From Parvibaculum sp041688015 (GTDB lineage: Bacteria; Pseudomonadota; Alphaproteobacteria; Parvibaculales; Parvibaculaceae), in contig JBDNIY010000004.1 of NCBI GenBank assembly GCA_041688015.1, positions 62,001 through 126,000 of the forward strand: 64,000 nt of DNA, in the 5' to 3' direction. The translations under genes and the position numbers were made by a program. Under the pieces are notes generated by a model, which had not been told where the DNA came from, did no database searches, and worked only from the letters and a program-made list of their open reading frames with translations. Positions 1 through 7,930 of this stretch are shown piece after piece; position 1 is the stretch's first letter, and each line of letters starts with the position of its first letter.

Positions 1-827
1 CAGCAATAGGCACGCGATGCCAGCACCGGTCCTTTGACGGGCGTGACGAGGCGACCGCTCGCCAGATCATCGGCAATGATCGGCAGGGGTCCGAGCGCCA
101 CGCCCAGCCCGTCGTTGGCCGCCTGTAACGCCAAGTAGAAATGATCGAAGCGCTGGCGCGCAGCCTCGTTTTCGACTGCCGTGGCGTCGGCGGCGGCCAG
201 CCAGCGTGTCCAGGCTTGCGGGCGCGTGTCGGCATGGAGCAGCGTTGCGCGGGCAAGGTCGCTGGGCTTCTTGAGCTTCAAGGCGCGCGCGAGTTTAGGC
301 GAGCAGACAGGAATTTCTGTCTCTGCCAGAAATGGAGCTGCTGCAAAGCCCTTGGGCCAAGAGGCCATCTCGCGGCGGATCGCAACATGGAAAGCACCCT
401 TGGCGATCCGCGCCACAGGCTCGTCAGACGTATGCAGTTGCAATTCGACATTGGGCGCACGCGACTGGAACGACACGAGACGCGGCAACAGCCAGCGCAT
501 GGAGAAGGTCGGCAGGGCGTTGACCACAAGGGTGCGTGTCGCGCGCGATGTGTCTCTGAGTTTTGCCGAAGCCGTCGCGATGCTGTCGAAGGCGGGCGTC
601 AGCGCATCGCGGTAGTGGCGGCCCGCTGTCGTCAAATGCAGGCGCTTGCCGCGGCGTTCAAAAAGCTGCGTACCTGCCCAGTCCTCGATCGTTCTGATGT
701 GACGGCTGACGGCCCCATGGGTCACGCAAATCTCGTCAGCCGCCGCCGTCACGCTGCCTAGCCGCGCGGTCGCCTCAAAGGCGCGCAGCGTTCCAAGCGG
801 CGGAAAGACAGGGCGAGCATCGGTCAT
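1..827 (-). CDS. LysR-family (GcvA-like) transcriptional regulator, partial
   Basis: The frame is open from an ATG at 827 to the left edge, giving about 275 N-terminal residues; the C-terminus lies outside the window. Residues 10-65 form a LysR winged helix-turn-helix with a GcvA-like pattern (LGSVTAAADEI, then HGAVSRHIR, then LFERRG). The LysR substrate-binding domain follows from about residue 90. An in-frame ATG at 839 would add four residues but lies inside a perfect inverted repeat at 829-849, so 827 is preferred. The gene is divergent from a TauE/SafE exporter, the usual place for a LysR activator of the neighbouring transporter. Effector and target are inferred only. Confidence 0.85.
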   Translation of the reverse strand, partial: MTDARPVFPPLGTLRAFEATARLGSVTAAADEICVTHGAVSRHIRTIEDWAGTQLFERRGKRLHLTTAGRHYRDALTPAFDSIATASAKLRDTSRATRTLVVNALPTFSMRWLLPRLVSFQSRAPNVELQLHTSDEPVARIAKGAFHVAIRREMASWPKGFAAAPFLAETEIPVCSPKLARALKLKKPSDLARATLLHADTRPQAWTRWLAAADATAVENEAARQRFDHFYLALQAANDGLGVALGPLPIIADDLASGRLVTPVKGPVLASRAYC

Positions 828-828
828 A

Positions 829-849
829 CTTGTGATCATAGATCACAAG
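829..849. promoter_or_regulatory. Perfect inverted repeat between lysR and tauE
   Basis: The arms CTTGTGATC and GATCACAAG flank the spacer ATA. A further half-site, CTTGTGA, lies near 895-901. The repeat sits directly upstream of the lysR start and in the divergent promoter region, so it is a candidate LysR binding site or autoregulatory operator. Confidence 0.5.
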
Positions 850-957
850 GGAACCAAATAAAACTCCATTGTTATATAAGAAAGTGTGGATCATCTTGTG
901 AGAAAATGAGGCCACAAGAGCCTCTGTTCGCTATCTTCAAGTCGAAAGAATTTCAAG

Positions 958-1728
958 ATGAGCCTGATTCTCGCCGCTTCCATTGCCCTTGTAGCTTTCA
1001 TCACCTCCGGCATTTCCGGCGTCTTCGGCATGTCGGGCGGCATGATCCTGATGGGCTATCTGGCCTTCGTGCTGCCGGTCAGTGCGGCGATGATCATGCA
1101 CGGCGCGACGCAGGCAACGGCAAACGGCTATCGCGCGGTGTTGAACCGCGGCGACATCGATTGGAAAATCTTTCTGCGATACTCAGGCGGCGCCATCGTC
1201 GGGCTAGCGCTGCTGGCAGCCGTTGCTTTCGTGCCGAGCAAAGTCACCATGTATCTTCTGCTCGGCATCGTGCCATTCGCGGCGGCCGCCGTGCCGCAGA
1301 GATGGGCGCTTGATGTAACGAAAACGGGCGCGGCCGAAATATGCGGCTTCTGCGTCACCTTGCTCAATCTCACTGCTGGCGTCGCAGGCGCATTGCTTGA
1401 TGTCTTCTTTGTGCGCACGACCCTGACGCGTCATCAGGTGGTGGCCACCAAAGCGGTGACGCAGACCCTGAGCCATATTCTGAAACTCGTTTACTTCGGC
1501 GTCATTGTCCGCGCCGAGGCGGATCATGCGGGCACCGCCATCGACGCGATTAACCTGCCGTGGTGGGTTTTTGTTCTCGTCATTCCCCTGTCGATGCTGG
1601 GCACGACGGCAGGCAAGAAATTGCTCGACCGCATGACCGACACAAATTTCCGCACATGGTCCCAGCGCATCACGCTGGGCATCGGCGCAGTGCTGCTGTG
1701 TCAGGGCGTGGTGTTGATGGTCGGGTAG
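958..1728 (+). CDS. TauE/SafE family sulfite/anion exporter
   Basis: This 256-residue polytopic membrane protein has the usual TauE/SafE length. It starts with a hydrophobic helix followed by a glycine-rich turn (GISGVFGMSGGMILMG), the first of the family's two sequence repeats. The second half (residues 125-256) has a similar helix-rich pattern with GVAGALLDVFFVR. TauE/SafE proteins are inner-membrane carriers linked to export of sulfite, sulfoacetate or other organosulfur anions. Here the substrate is unknown, because no sulfonate-degrading gene is adjacent. The divergent LysR gene and the inverted repeat between them suggest inducible expression. The ribosome binding site is weak (AAGAATTTCAAG). 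Confidence 0.85.
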   Translation: MSLILAASIALVAFITSGISGVFGMSGGMILMGYLAFVLPVSAAMIMHGATQATANGYRAVLNRGDIDWKIFLRYSGGAIVGLALLAAVAFVPSKVTMYLLLGIVPFAAAAVPQRWALDVTKTGAAEICGFCVTLLNLTAGVAGALLDVFFVRTTLTRHQVVATKAVTQTLSHILKLVYFGVIVRAEADHAGTAIDAINLPWWVFVLVIPLSMLGTTAGKKLLDRMTDTNFRTWSQRITLGIGAVLLCQGVVLMVG

Positions 1729-1960
1729 CGTGTCAGTTGCATCGGCGCGATGAGCTTGATCGCGATATGCCGATCCAGCACGTCTGGCTCAAGATCGACG
1801 ATTTCGTCCAACTCGACATAGCCCGCATTGTTGACAAGAAGATCAAGCTCGGCATGACCGCGCTCGATGCGGGTGACGAGATCAGCCACGCCGTTAGGTG
1901 TCGAAGATCAGCCTTGAGGCATGACGCTAGGTGGCCCAACGTGGTGGCAACACTTGCCAT
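1701..1960 (-). pseudogene. Short-chain dehydrogenase (SDR) remnant, frameshifted
   Basis: Read leftward, the stretch from about 1889 encodes LDLLVNNAGYVELDEIV, the NNAG region that is diagnostic of classical SDR enzymes, and continues to an APMQLTRYP segment before a stop at 1701. Just upstream, in another frame, lies CLKADLRHLT, which resembles the SDR segment before NNAG. The two parts join only if a frameshift near 1890-1895 is assumed. No TGxxxGxG cofactor loop and no catalytic YxxxK are present, and no good start exists. The fragment overlaps the last bases of tauE and abuts the monooxygenase gene, consistent with a deletion scar. Confidence 0.6.
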
Positions 1961-1970
1961 TCGGGCTTTG

Positions 1971-3326
1971 TCATTCCGCCGCGACCTGCGCCGGGACAGT
2001 TCGCATATGTTCAAAACAGCCGTCTTTAAGTTCAGCCCAATCGAACCGTTTATGCAGCTTACTCATATAGCTGCGATAGGCGTCGATTTCGACATAGGTG
2101 GCATGGCGATCAGAGGCCACAAACTTGATGCCGCCTGTGAGGTCTGGTTGATCATTGGCGATGAGTTGATCGATCGCATGGGTTTTGTCATCGTCCTTCG
2201 CGCGTGCCGCGATGACGTTGACGATCAAGTCTGCCATTTCATCGAACAGTTTATACGCCCCGCCATTGGTTTCCATATAGCCAAGGGCATAAAGGTTCGG
2301 CGTTTCGCGCGAAAAAAGGTTCATGAAGAGATCAGGCTTGCCGCCTTTCCAATTGAAAAGGCCGGGATCGATATATGGGATTTTCCACTGATAGCCTGTC
2401 GCGCAGAGCACAAGGTCGATCTCCTCGGATGTACCATCGACAAAATGCACCACCTTGCCGTCAAACCGCGCCACATCGCGCTTGGCGGTGATGTCGCCAT
2501 GGCTGAGGAAATGCAGAAGCTGGTTGTTGAGGATCGGATGCGTCTCGAACAATTTGTGATCCGGCTTTTGCAGGCCAAGCCGCGTCACGTCACCGTTCAG
2601 AATGCGCAGCATCACGCCGAAGATGCGCTGCGTCAGCCACATCGGCAGATGTGGGCCTTCATGCGCGAAGACATCGGCGGGTATGCCAAAGAGATGCTTG
2701 GGCAGGAAATGATAACCCCGCCGCATGCTGATGAAGGCCTTGTCGGCAGACTGGGCGGCATCGCAGGCAATATCGCAGCCCGAATTACCAGCCCCGATAA
2801 TCATCACGCGCTTGCCCTTGAATTCATCCATCGAGCGATAGGTGCTGGCGTGGCGCATTTCGCCTGTGAAGGTGCCCGGATAATCCGGCATGGATGGATG
2901 CCAGTTGGTACCGGTCACACAGACAAGCGCGGCGTAGGATTTGCTCTCGCCAGTGCTGAGCGTGACGCGCCAACCTTCGCCCTCGCGCACGGCCTCAGTG
3001 ACGCCGGTGTTGAAATGAATGTGTTCGCGCAGGCCATAAGCGTCGGCAAAGCCCTGCATATAGCGGTGGATCTGTTTGTTGGAAGGGTAGTCGGGGTAGT
3101 CGTCCGGCATGTCGTAATCGAAATAGTGGGATTGTGTCTTCGACGAAATGAAATGTGCTGAATTGTAAACGGGCGAGCCGGGATTGGATTGGTCCCACAA
3201 GCCGCCAACGTCGCTGTGGCGCTCGTAAACATCGAAGGGAATGCCATATGACATAAGACTGCGGGCCAGCGACAAACCACCAGGACCACCCCCCACTACG
3301 CAAACCGGACCAGCATCAATCGCCAT
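1971..3326 (-). CDS. Flavin-containing monooxygenase (FMO/BVMO type)
   Basis: This 451-residue protein has an FAD-binding GxGxxG motif at the N-terminus (VVGGGPGGL). A motif close to the FMO fingerprint follows (FTGEMRHASTYR, about residue 165). Further on are an NADPH-binding Rossmann motif (IIGAGNSGCDIA) and a late ATGY motif (LCATGYQWK). Such enzymes use NADPH and O2 to oxygenate nitrogen, sulfur or ketone groups in small organic molecules; the substrate here is not predictable. The start at 3326 is an ATG with GGAG seven bases upstream; an in-frame TTG two codons earlier is less likely. The gene is divergent from a TetR regulator across a perfect palindrome, so it is probably the repressor's target. 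Confidence 0.88.
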   Translation of the reverse strand: MAIDAGPVCVVGGGPGGLSLARSLMSYGIPFDVYERHSDVGGLWDQSNPGSPVYNSAHFISSKTQSHYFDYDMPDDYPDYPSNKQIHRYMQGFADAYGLREHIHFNTGVTEAVREGEGWRVTLSTGESKSYAALVCVTGTNWHPSMPDYPGTFTGEMRHASTYRSMDEFKGKRVMIIGAGNSGCDIACDAAQSADKAFISMRRGYHFLPKHLFGIPADVFAHEGPHLPMWLTQRIFGVMLRILNGDVTRLGLQKPDHKLFETHPILNNQLLHFLSHGDITAKRDVARFDGKVVHFVDGTSEEIDLVLCATGYQWKIPYIDPGLFNWKGGKPDLFMNLFSRETPNLYALGYMETNGGAYKLFDEMADLIVNVIAARAKDDDKTHAIDQLIANDQPDLTGGIKFVASDRHATYVEIDAYRSYMSKLHKRFDWAELKDGCFEHMRTVPAQVAAE

Positions 3327-3353
3327 TTTCAAGCTCCAATAAATGAGTGTTCC

Positions 3354-3371
3354 TCACATTTATAAATGTGA
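3354..3371. promoter_or_regulatory. 18-bp perfect palindrome, TetR operator candidate
   Basis: TCACATTTATAAATGTGA is its own reverse complement. It lies 27 bp before the monooxygenase ATG and 45 bp before the divergent tetR ATG, placed to control both. Its core ACATTTATAAATGT differs at one base from the core of the operator candidate at 60337-60360. Confidence 0.65.
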
Positions 3372-3416
3372 TAAACCCGCAGAAACCTGATCGCAAGAGG
3401 AAATTTCAGAACCCCG

Positions 3417-4061
3417 ATGACGTTGCCGCCCAAATTGCCTTCATCCGAGCGCACGCTGACGCGTCGCCAGCCCACTCAAAAGCGGGCCAAAGAGCGTGTC
3501 GAGCGCATTTTGGTTGCGGCCAGCGAGTTGATTGCTGAGACCGGCAGCGATGCGGTGCGCATGACCGAGGTGGCGGCGCGTGCGGGCGTGCCCATTGGTT
3601 CGCTCTATCAATATTTCCCCGACAAAGCGGCGATCCTGCGCATGTTGGCCGTCCGCTTCATGGAGCGAACGCGCGAAACGCTGGCAGACGCCATTAAGAA
3701 CGTACCGAGCGCCGCCGAGGCGCTGGAACGCATCGATGCCATTGTTGAAGGCTATTATGCGACCTCGCTGGACGAGCCGGTGGTGCGCGATATCTGGTCG
3801 GGCACGCAATCAGACAAATATTTGCAGGCGCTCGACATCGAAGACAGTCGCGCCAACGGCACTTTGGTCTTTGACGCCCTGAAGGCCTATGTGAAGGAAG
3901 ACGACCTTCAACGCTTCGAGGCCGCGTGTTTTCTGCTGATGCAGATGGCAGGGACTGCCGTCCGGCTCGCCATTGCCGTCGAGCGGGCCGAAGGCGACAG
4001 GCTGATCGTCGAATTCCGCCGCATTGTGCGCAGCGAAATTTCCGCCTTCGTCTCAGTCTGA
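3417..4061 (+). CDS. TetR/AcrR-family regulator
   Basis: This 214-residue protein has the TetR helix-turn-helix at about residues 28-74 (RILVAASELI, then MTEVAARAGVPIGSLYQYF, then DKAAIL). A ligand-binding C-terminal domain follows, with no signature I can tie to a ligand. The start at 3417 places the HTH at the family's usual distance; an upstream frame from 3347 belongs to a different phase. The gene is divergent from the flavin monooxygenase, and the shared 91-bp gap holds an 18-bp palindrome. The simplest reading is a repressor of itself and of the monooxygenase, released by the monooxygenase substrate or a related compound. Confidence 0.85.
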   Translation: MTLPPKLPSSERTLTRRQPTQKRAKERVERILVAASELIAETGSDAVRMTEVAARAGVPIGSLYQYFPDKAAILRMLAVRFMERTRETLADAIKNVPSAAEALERIDAIVEGYYATSLDEPVVRDIWSGTQSDKYLQALDIEDSRANGTLVFDALKAYVKEDDLQRFEAACFLLMQMAGTAVRLAIAVERAEGDRLIVEFRRIVRSEISAFVSV

Positions 4062-4125
4062 AAGCTCGACGATTGAGCTTGGCCCTACGATGAGAAACCT
4101 CGGCCGCAACAGTCTTACGGCGTGA

Positions 4126-5448
4126 CTAGAGCCCATCGATCGGAAAGCGTGCCGTCAACTCCAATGTCCGTTGGGCCAATGCGGCTTCGGCCGTCGCGTC
4201 GCCATTTGCGGCGAATGTGTCGGCGATAATGGCCGCGATCACCTCCATCTCGGGTGTGCCCATGCCGCGTGCGGTCGCTGCCGGCGTGCCCGCGCGAATG
4301 CCGCTTGGACGCATCGGCGGCAGTGGATCGTCAGGGATGATCTGCTTGTTGGTGGTGAGCCCCACGCGGTCAAGCGCGGCTTGTGCCTTGGCACCATCCA
4401 GACCAAAGCTCTGTATCGTGTCGATGACAATGAGATGATTGTCCGTGCCCCCGGTGACGAGGCTCACCTGCCGCGCGTTGAGGGCGGCGGCAAGCGCCTT
4501 GGCGTTGGCCAGAACCTGCGCGGCATAGGCGCGAAAAGCGGGCAGGGCGGCAAGCCGGAAGGTAGTGGCGGCAGCGGCCACTTGATTCATATGCGGCCCG
4601 CCTTGAAGGCCTGGAAAAACCGACGCGTCAATTTTCTTAGAAAATTTTTCCTTACACAGAATAAGGCCACCGCGCGGACCGCGCAGCGATTTGTGCGTGG
4701 TCGTCGTCATCACGTCGAACCCTGCATCCAGCGGATTGCGCATGACGTCGGCAGCGATCAGCCCGCCAATATGGCTGACGTCCGCCATGGTGATGGCGCC
4801 CACTTCGTCGGCCACACGCTTGAAATCGGCATAGTCATAGTCGCGCGGATAGGAGGAATAGCCGCAGACGACCATTTTCGGTTTTGTCTCCCGCGCCATC
4901 TTGCGCAACGCGTCGAAATCAATCGCGCCGTTGGAAGGATCAGTTTTGTAGCGCACAAAATTAAAGATGCGGCCCATATGGCTGACTGGCGCGCCATGCG
5001 TCAGGTGGCCACCATGGCTCAGGTCCATCGCGAGGATCGTGTCGCCGGGCTCAAGTAGCCCGAGATAGGCCGCCTGATTCATCGGCGAGCCCGACAGCGG
5101 TTGCACATTGGCGTGTTCAGCGCGAAAGAGCGCCTTGGCACGGTTGCGCGCAAGGTTTTCGATCTCGTCGGTAAATTCTTGCCCGCCATAATAGCGCCGT
5201 CCCGGATAGCCTTCTGAATATTTATTGGTGAAGGCCGAACCCAGCAGCGTCAGCACTTCAGGGAAGGCGTAGTTTTCCGACGGGATGAGTTCGAGCCCTG
5301 CGCGCTGGCGGGCTTCCTCGCCGGTCAGTGCCGCCAGAATATCGGGGTCAGACGCCGCGAGCCGCGCGCGGTCGATGGCCCGCGCTCGAGCGATGGCCCG
5401 TGCTCGAGCGATGGCCCGTGCTCGAGCGATGGATTGTGTTTGGGTCAT
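4126..5448 (-). CDS. glyA: Serine hydroxymethyltransferase
   Basis: The product converts serine and tetrahydrofolate to glycine and 5,10-methylene-THF in a PLP-dependent cytosolic reaction. Clear family motifs are LIPSENYAFPEVL, the GYPGRRYYGG loop, and the PLP lysine in TTTTHKS at about residue 253. From the ATG at 5448 (GGAG upstream) the protein is 440 residues, slightly longer than usual. The excess is an N-terminal basic repeat, ARARAI three times, encoded by an 18-bp tandem repeat. A longer frame from 5490 would start inside the expression platform of the riboswitch and is rejected. The ZTP riboswitch just upstream ties expression to 10-formyl-THF shortage. Confidence 0.97.
   Translation of the reverse strand: MTQTQSIARARAIARARAIARARAIDRARLAASDPDILAALTGEEARQRAGLELIPSENYAFPEVLTLLGSAFTNKYSEGYPGRRYYGGQEFTDEIENLARNRAKALFRAEHANVQPLSGSPMNQAAYLGLLEPGDTILAMDLSHGGHLTHGAPVSHMGRIFNFVRYKTDPSNGAIDFDALRKMARETKPKMVVCGYSSYPRDYDYADFKRVADEVGAITMADVSHIGGLIAADVMRNPLDAGFDVMTTTTHKSLRGPRGGLILCKEKFSKKIDASVFPGLQGGPHMNQVAAAATTFRLAALPAFRAYAAQVLANAKALAAALNARQVSLVTGGTDNHLIVIDTIQSFGLDGAKAQAALDRVGLTTNKQIIPDDPLPPMRPSGIRAGTPAATARGMGTPEMEVIAAIIADTFAANGDATAEAALAQRTLELTARFPIDGL
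5373..5426. repeat. 18-bp tandem repeat inside glyA
   Basis: Three consecutive copies of CGATGGCCCGYGCTCGAG, followed by a decayed fourth (CGATGGATTGTG). The copies keep the frame and encode ARARAI units at the N-terminus of SHMT, upstream of the conserved fold. Near identity between copies points to recent slippage. Confidence 0.9.
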
Positions 5449-5496
5449 TGTTTGATCTCCAGCCTGAAAATGACAACGCCCGGCCAGCATTGAGAT

Positions 5497-5575
5497 GCTG
5501 CCCAGGCGAACGGCTGGTAGTTCGGTCTCCGCGCTCCCCGATGGTTGCCCATCTCAGTTTCGCCAGTCGCGCGGA
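5497..5575 (-). promoter_or_regulatory. ZTP/ZMP (pfl) riboswitch upstream of glyA
   Basis: On the minus strand, the leader begins TCCGCGC, which pairs with GCGCGGA. Between them lie the conserved GACTGGCG, a GATGG-GCAA-CCATC hairpin and CGGGGA. The 3' part carries CGCCTGGGCA, the hallmark 3' conserved block that pseudoknots with TGGCG. This is the pfl/ZTP aptamer architecture, and glyA is a known member of its regulon. Downstream, CAGCAT-CTCA-ATGCTG can form a hairpin before the Shine-Dalgarno GGAG, a possible expression platform. The 208 bases further upstream (5576-5783) hold nothing I recognise. Confidence 0.9.
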
Positions 5576-5783
5576 GGATATGTGACCAGTAATGAGGTGA
5601 AGATAGGGGTGGGGAGGGTGCAGGGCAAGAGGGAAGAAGCAGACCCTTTCCCCTCCCTTTTTTCCGCCTTCGCGCAAGGTGAGAGAGGGTTGGGTGAGAC
5701 CCTATTTTTCCAAACAAAAGGGCCGCTGTTTCCGCCTGCCTTTTTTGGAGGCGCGATCGTGCCTTGATTTAAACGGGATGTCG

Positions 5784-6023
5784 TCAGGCCAGTCGCAATG
5801 CGATATAGGGCACGACGCTAAATATAAGCGCCATGATCTTATATTGTCCGACCCAGTTGAAATAGGCCAATTTCAATTCCGACCCATCCAGTCCAAATAT
5901 CCGGGTATGCATATTCGTCACCCAACCCCGCATCAGGGTAAGGACCAGCGTGGCCAATGCCAGATACGCAATATTAATGACAGCTATCCAGCCAAAAAAC
6001 GTAGTCAGGAAATCAATTGTCAT
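5784..6023 (-). CDS. DUF6868 small membrane protein
   Basis: A 79-residue protein with two predicted membrane helices: one near residues 8-32 and one at the C-terminal end (ALIFSVVPYIALRL). An amphipathic middle (MHTRIFGLDGSELKLAYFNWVG) separates them. Length and pattern match the DUF6868 family of uncharacterised inner-membrane proteins. ATG at 6023 has AAAGGA upstream; an in-frame GTG precedes it. It lies between glyA and groEL on the same strand but is separated from groEL by a terminator, so it is probably transcribed alone. No function is known. Confidence 0.7.
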   Translation of the reverse strand: MTIDFLTTFFGWIAVINIAYLALATLVLTLMRGWVTNMHTRIFGLDGSELKLAYFNWVGQYKIMALIFSVVPYIALRLA

Positions 6024-6127
6024 CACCGTTTCCTTTTCAAGAATAGCTACTCACAACCGAAAACCCCCAAGTGGAATATCCTTTCCTGTCTGTTGTGCTG
6101 GATCAAGCCTCTTGGCAAGTACGGCAA

Positions 6128-6160
6128 TAAAAAAGGGCCGGTGCTTCCACCGACCCTTTC
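6128..6160 (-). terminator. Rho-independent terminator of groESL
   Basis: On the minus strand, AGGGTCGGTG-GAAG-CACCGGCCCT forms a strong stem followed by TTTTTTATT, about 30 bp after the groEL stop codon. Confidence 0.85.
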
Positions 6161-6188
6161 GTATTTCTCAGATAACAGAGCGAGTGGC

Positions 6189-7844
6189 TTAGAAGCCCAT
6201 GTCGCCCATGCCACCCATGCCGCCCATACCGCCGGGCATACCGCCGCCCATGCCGCCGCTGTCCTTCTTGGGCGCATCGGCGATGAGAGCTTCGGTCGTG
6301 ATCAGCAGACTGGCAACCGAGGCCGCGTTTTGCAACGCCACGCGCACGACCTTGGTCGGGTCGACGATGCCGGCTGTGACCAGGTCGACATATTCTTCGT
6401 TCTGCGCATCGAAGCCGTAGTTGGCGACTTTCGAGTCCAGGATCTTCTGCACAACGATCGAACCTTCAACGCCTGCGTTTTCAACGATCTGACGGAGCGG
6501 TGCTTCCAGCGCCTTGCGGATGATGTTGATACCGGCCTGAATGTCCGGGTTTTCGCTGGTGAGCTTGGCTACGGCTTTTGTCGCCATCAACAGAGCTGTG
6601 CCACCACCGGGGACAATGCCTTCTTCAACAGCAGCGCGTGTGGCGTTCAACGCATCGTCAACGCGATCCTTGCGCTCTTTCACTTCGACTTCCGTCGAGC
6701 CACCGACTTTGATGACCGCAACACCGCCGGCGAGCTTTGCGAGGCGTTCCTGCAGCTTCTCTTTGTCATAGTCAGACGTTGTGTCTTCGATCTGGCGTTT
6801 GATCTGAGCAACGCGACCTTCGATGTCTTTCTTCTTGCCCGAGCCATCGATGATGGTCGTGTCTTCTTTCGTGATGCGAATACGCTTGGCTTTGCCGAGC
6901 ATTTCCGGCGTCACGTTTTCGAGTTTGATGCCGAGTTCTTCGGAGATCACCTGGCCGCCTGTGAGGATGGCGATGTCTTCGAGCATGGCCTTGCGACGGT
7001 CACCAAAACCCGGTGCCTTCACAGCGGCAACCTTGAGGCCGCCACGCAGCTTGTTGACGACGAGGGTCGCCAGCGCTTCGCCTTCGATATCTTCGGCGAT
7101 GATGAGGAGCGGACGCGAGGACTGCACAACGGCTTCCAAGATCGGCAGCAGCGGCTGCAGGTTCGTCAACTTCTTTTCGTGAAGCAGGATGAAGGGCTCG
7201 TCGAGTTCCGTCACCATCTTGTCGGCATTGGTGATGAAATAGGGCGACAGGTAGCCACGATCAAACTGCATGCCTTCGACGACTTCGAGTTCGCTGTCGA
7301 GGGACTTGGCTTCTTCAACCGTGATGACGCCTTCATTACCGACTTTGGCCATGGCTTCGGCGATCATCGTGCCGATTTCATGTTCGCCATTGGCCGAGAT
7401 TGTGCCGACCTGAGCGATTTCTTCGTTTGACTTGACCTTCTTGGAGCGCTTCATCAGGTCCGCAATGGCGGTCTTGACGGCCAAATCAACGCCGCGCTTC
7501 AGGTCCATCGGGTTGAGGCCTGCGGCCACTGCCTTGGAGCCTTCGCGCACGATGGCCTGAGCAAGAACTGTCGCTGTCGTCGTGCCGTCGCCGGCATTAT
7601 CGTTGGTCTTGGAAGCAACTTCCTTGACCATCTGTGCGCCCATGTTTTCGAACCTATCCTCAAGCTCGATTTCCTTGGCGACTGTCACGCCGTCTTTCGT
7701 GATGCGTGGTGCGCCGAAGGACTTTTCGATGACGACGTTGCGACCCTTCGGGCCGAGCGTCACTTTGACGGCATCGGCGAGAATATCGACGCCGCGCGCC
7801 ATGCGCTCGCGCGCCAAGCGACCAAATTTGACTTCTTTAGCCAT
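6189..7844 (-). CDS. groEL: Chaperonin GroEL
   Basis: This 551-residue subunit assembles into the cytosolic 14-mer that folds proteins with ATP and GroES. The ATP-binding segments are intact: VTLGPKGRNVV near residue 30 and DGTTTATVLAQ near residue 87. The protein ends in the Gly-Met tail typical of GroEL (GGMGGMGGMGDMGF). It follows groES by 86 bp on the same strand, with a GC-rich hairpin between them and a terminator after it. Expression should be under HrcA/CIRCE control through the element at 8303-8329. No second groEL copy occurs in the window. Long open frames on the opposite strand are codon-bias shadows. Confidence 0.99.
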   Translation of the reverse strand: MAKEVKFGRLARERMARGVDILADAVKVTLGPKGRNVVIEKSFGAPRITKDGVTVAKEIELEDRFENMGAQMVKEVASKTNDNAGDGTTTATVLAQAIVREGSKAVAAGLNPMDLKRGVDLAVKTAIADLMKRSKKVKSNEEIAQVGTISANGEHEIGTMIAEAMAKVGNEGVITVEEAKSLDSELEVVEGMQFDRGYLSPYFITNADKMVTELDEPFILLHEKKLTNLQPLLPILEAVVQSSRPLLIIAEDIEGEALATLVVNKLRGGLKVAAVKAPGFGDRRKAMLEDIAILTGGQVISEELGIKLENVTPEMLGKAKRIRITKEDTTIIDGSGKKKDIEGRVAQIKRQIEDTTSDYDKEKLQERLAKLAGGVAVIKVGGSTEVEVKERKDRVDDALNATRAAVEEGIVPGGGTALLMATKAVAKLTSENPDIQAGINIIRKALEAPLRQIVENAGVEGSIVVQKILDSKVANYGFDAQNEEYVDLVTAGIVDPTKVVRVALQNAASVASLLITTEALIADAPKKDSGGMGGGMPGGMGGMGGMGDMGF

Positions 7845-7883
7845 GTGTTTCGTTCCTTAATGAATTCATGTGTCTGAAAGCGT

Positions 7884-7904
7884 CGGGCCAACAAAAAAGG
7901 CCCG
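7884..7904 (-). promoter_or_regulatory. Hairpin in the groES-groEL intercistronic region
   Basis: CGGGCC and GGCCCG arms enclose a T-rich 9-base loop on the minus strand. An intercistronic stem at this place is known as a heat-dependent mRNA processing site in the Agrobacterium groESL operon. That role here is inferred from position only. Confidence 0.45.
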
Positions 7905-7930
7905 CGAAATCGTTTGAAGATTTTCGAGCC

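Noticed and set aside
1560..3161. A 533-codon open frame on the plus strand opposite the monooxygenase
   Set aside because: The minus-strand protein has all flavin monooxygenase motifs. The plus-strand translation has no recognisable domain and starts inside tauE.
5679..7430. A 583-codon open frame on the plus strand opposite groEL
   Set aside because: groEL on the other strand is certain. The antisense frame comes from the codon bias of a GC-rich gene, encodes no known domain and has no ribosome site.
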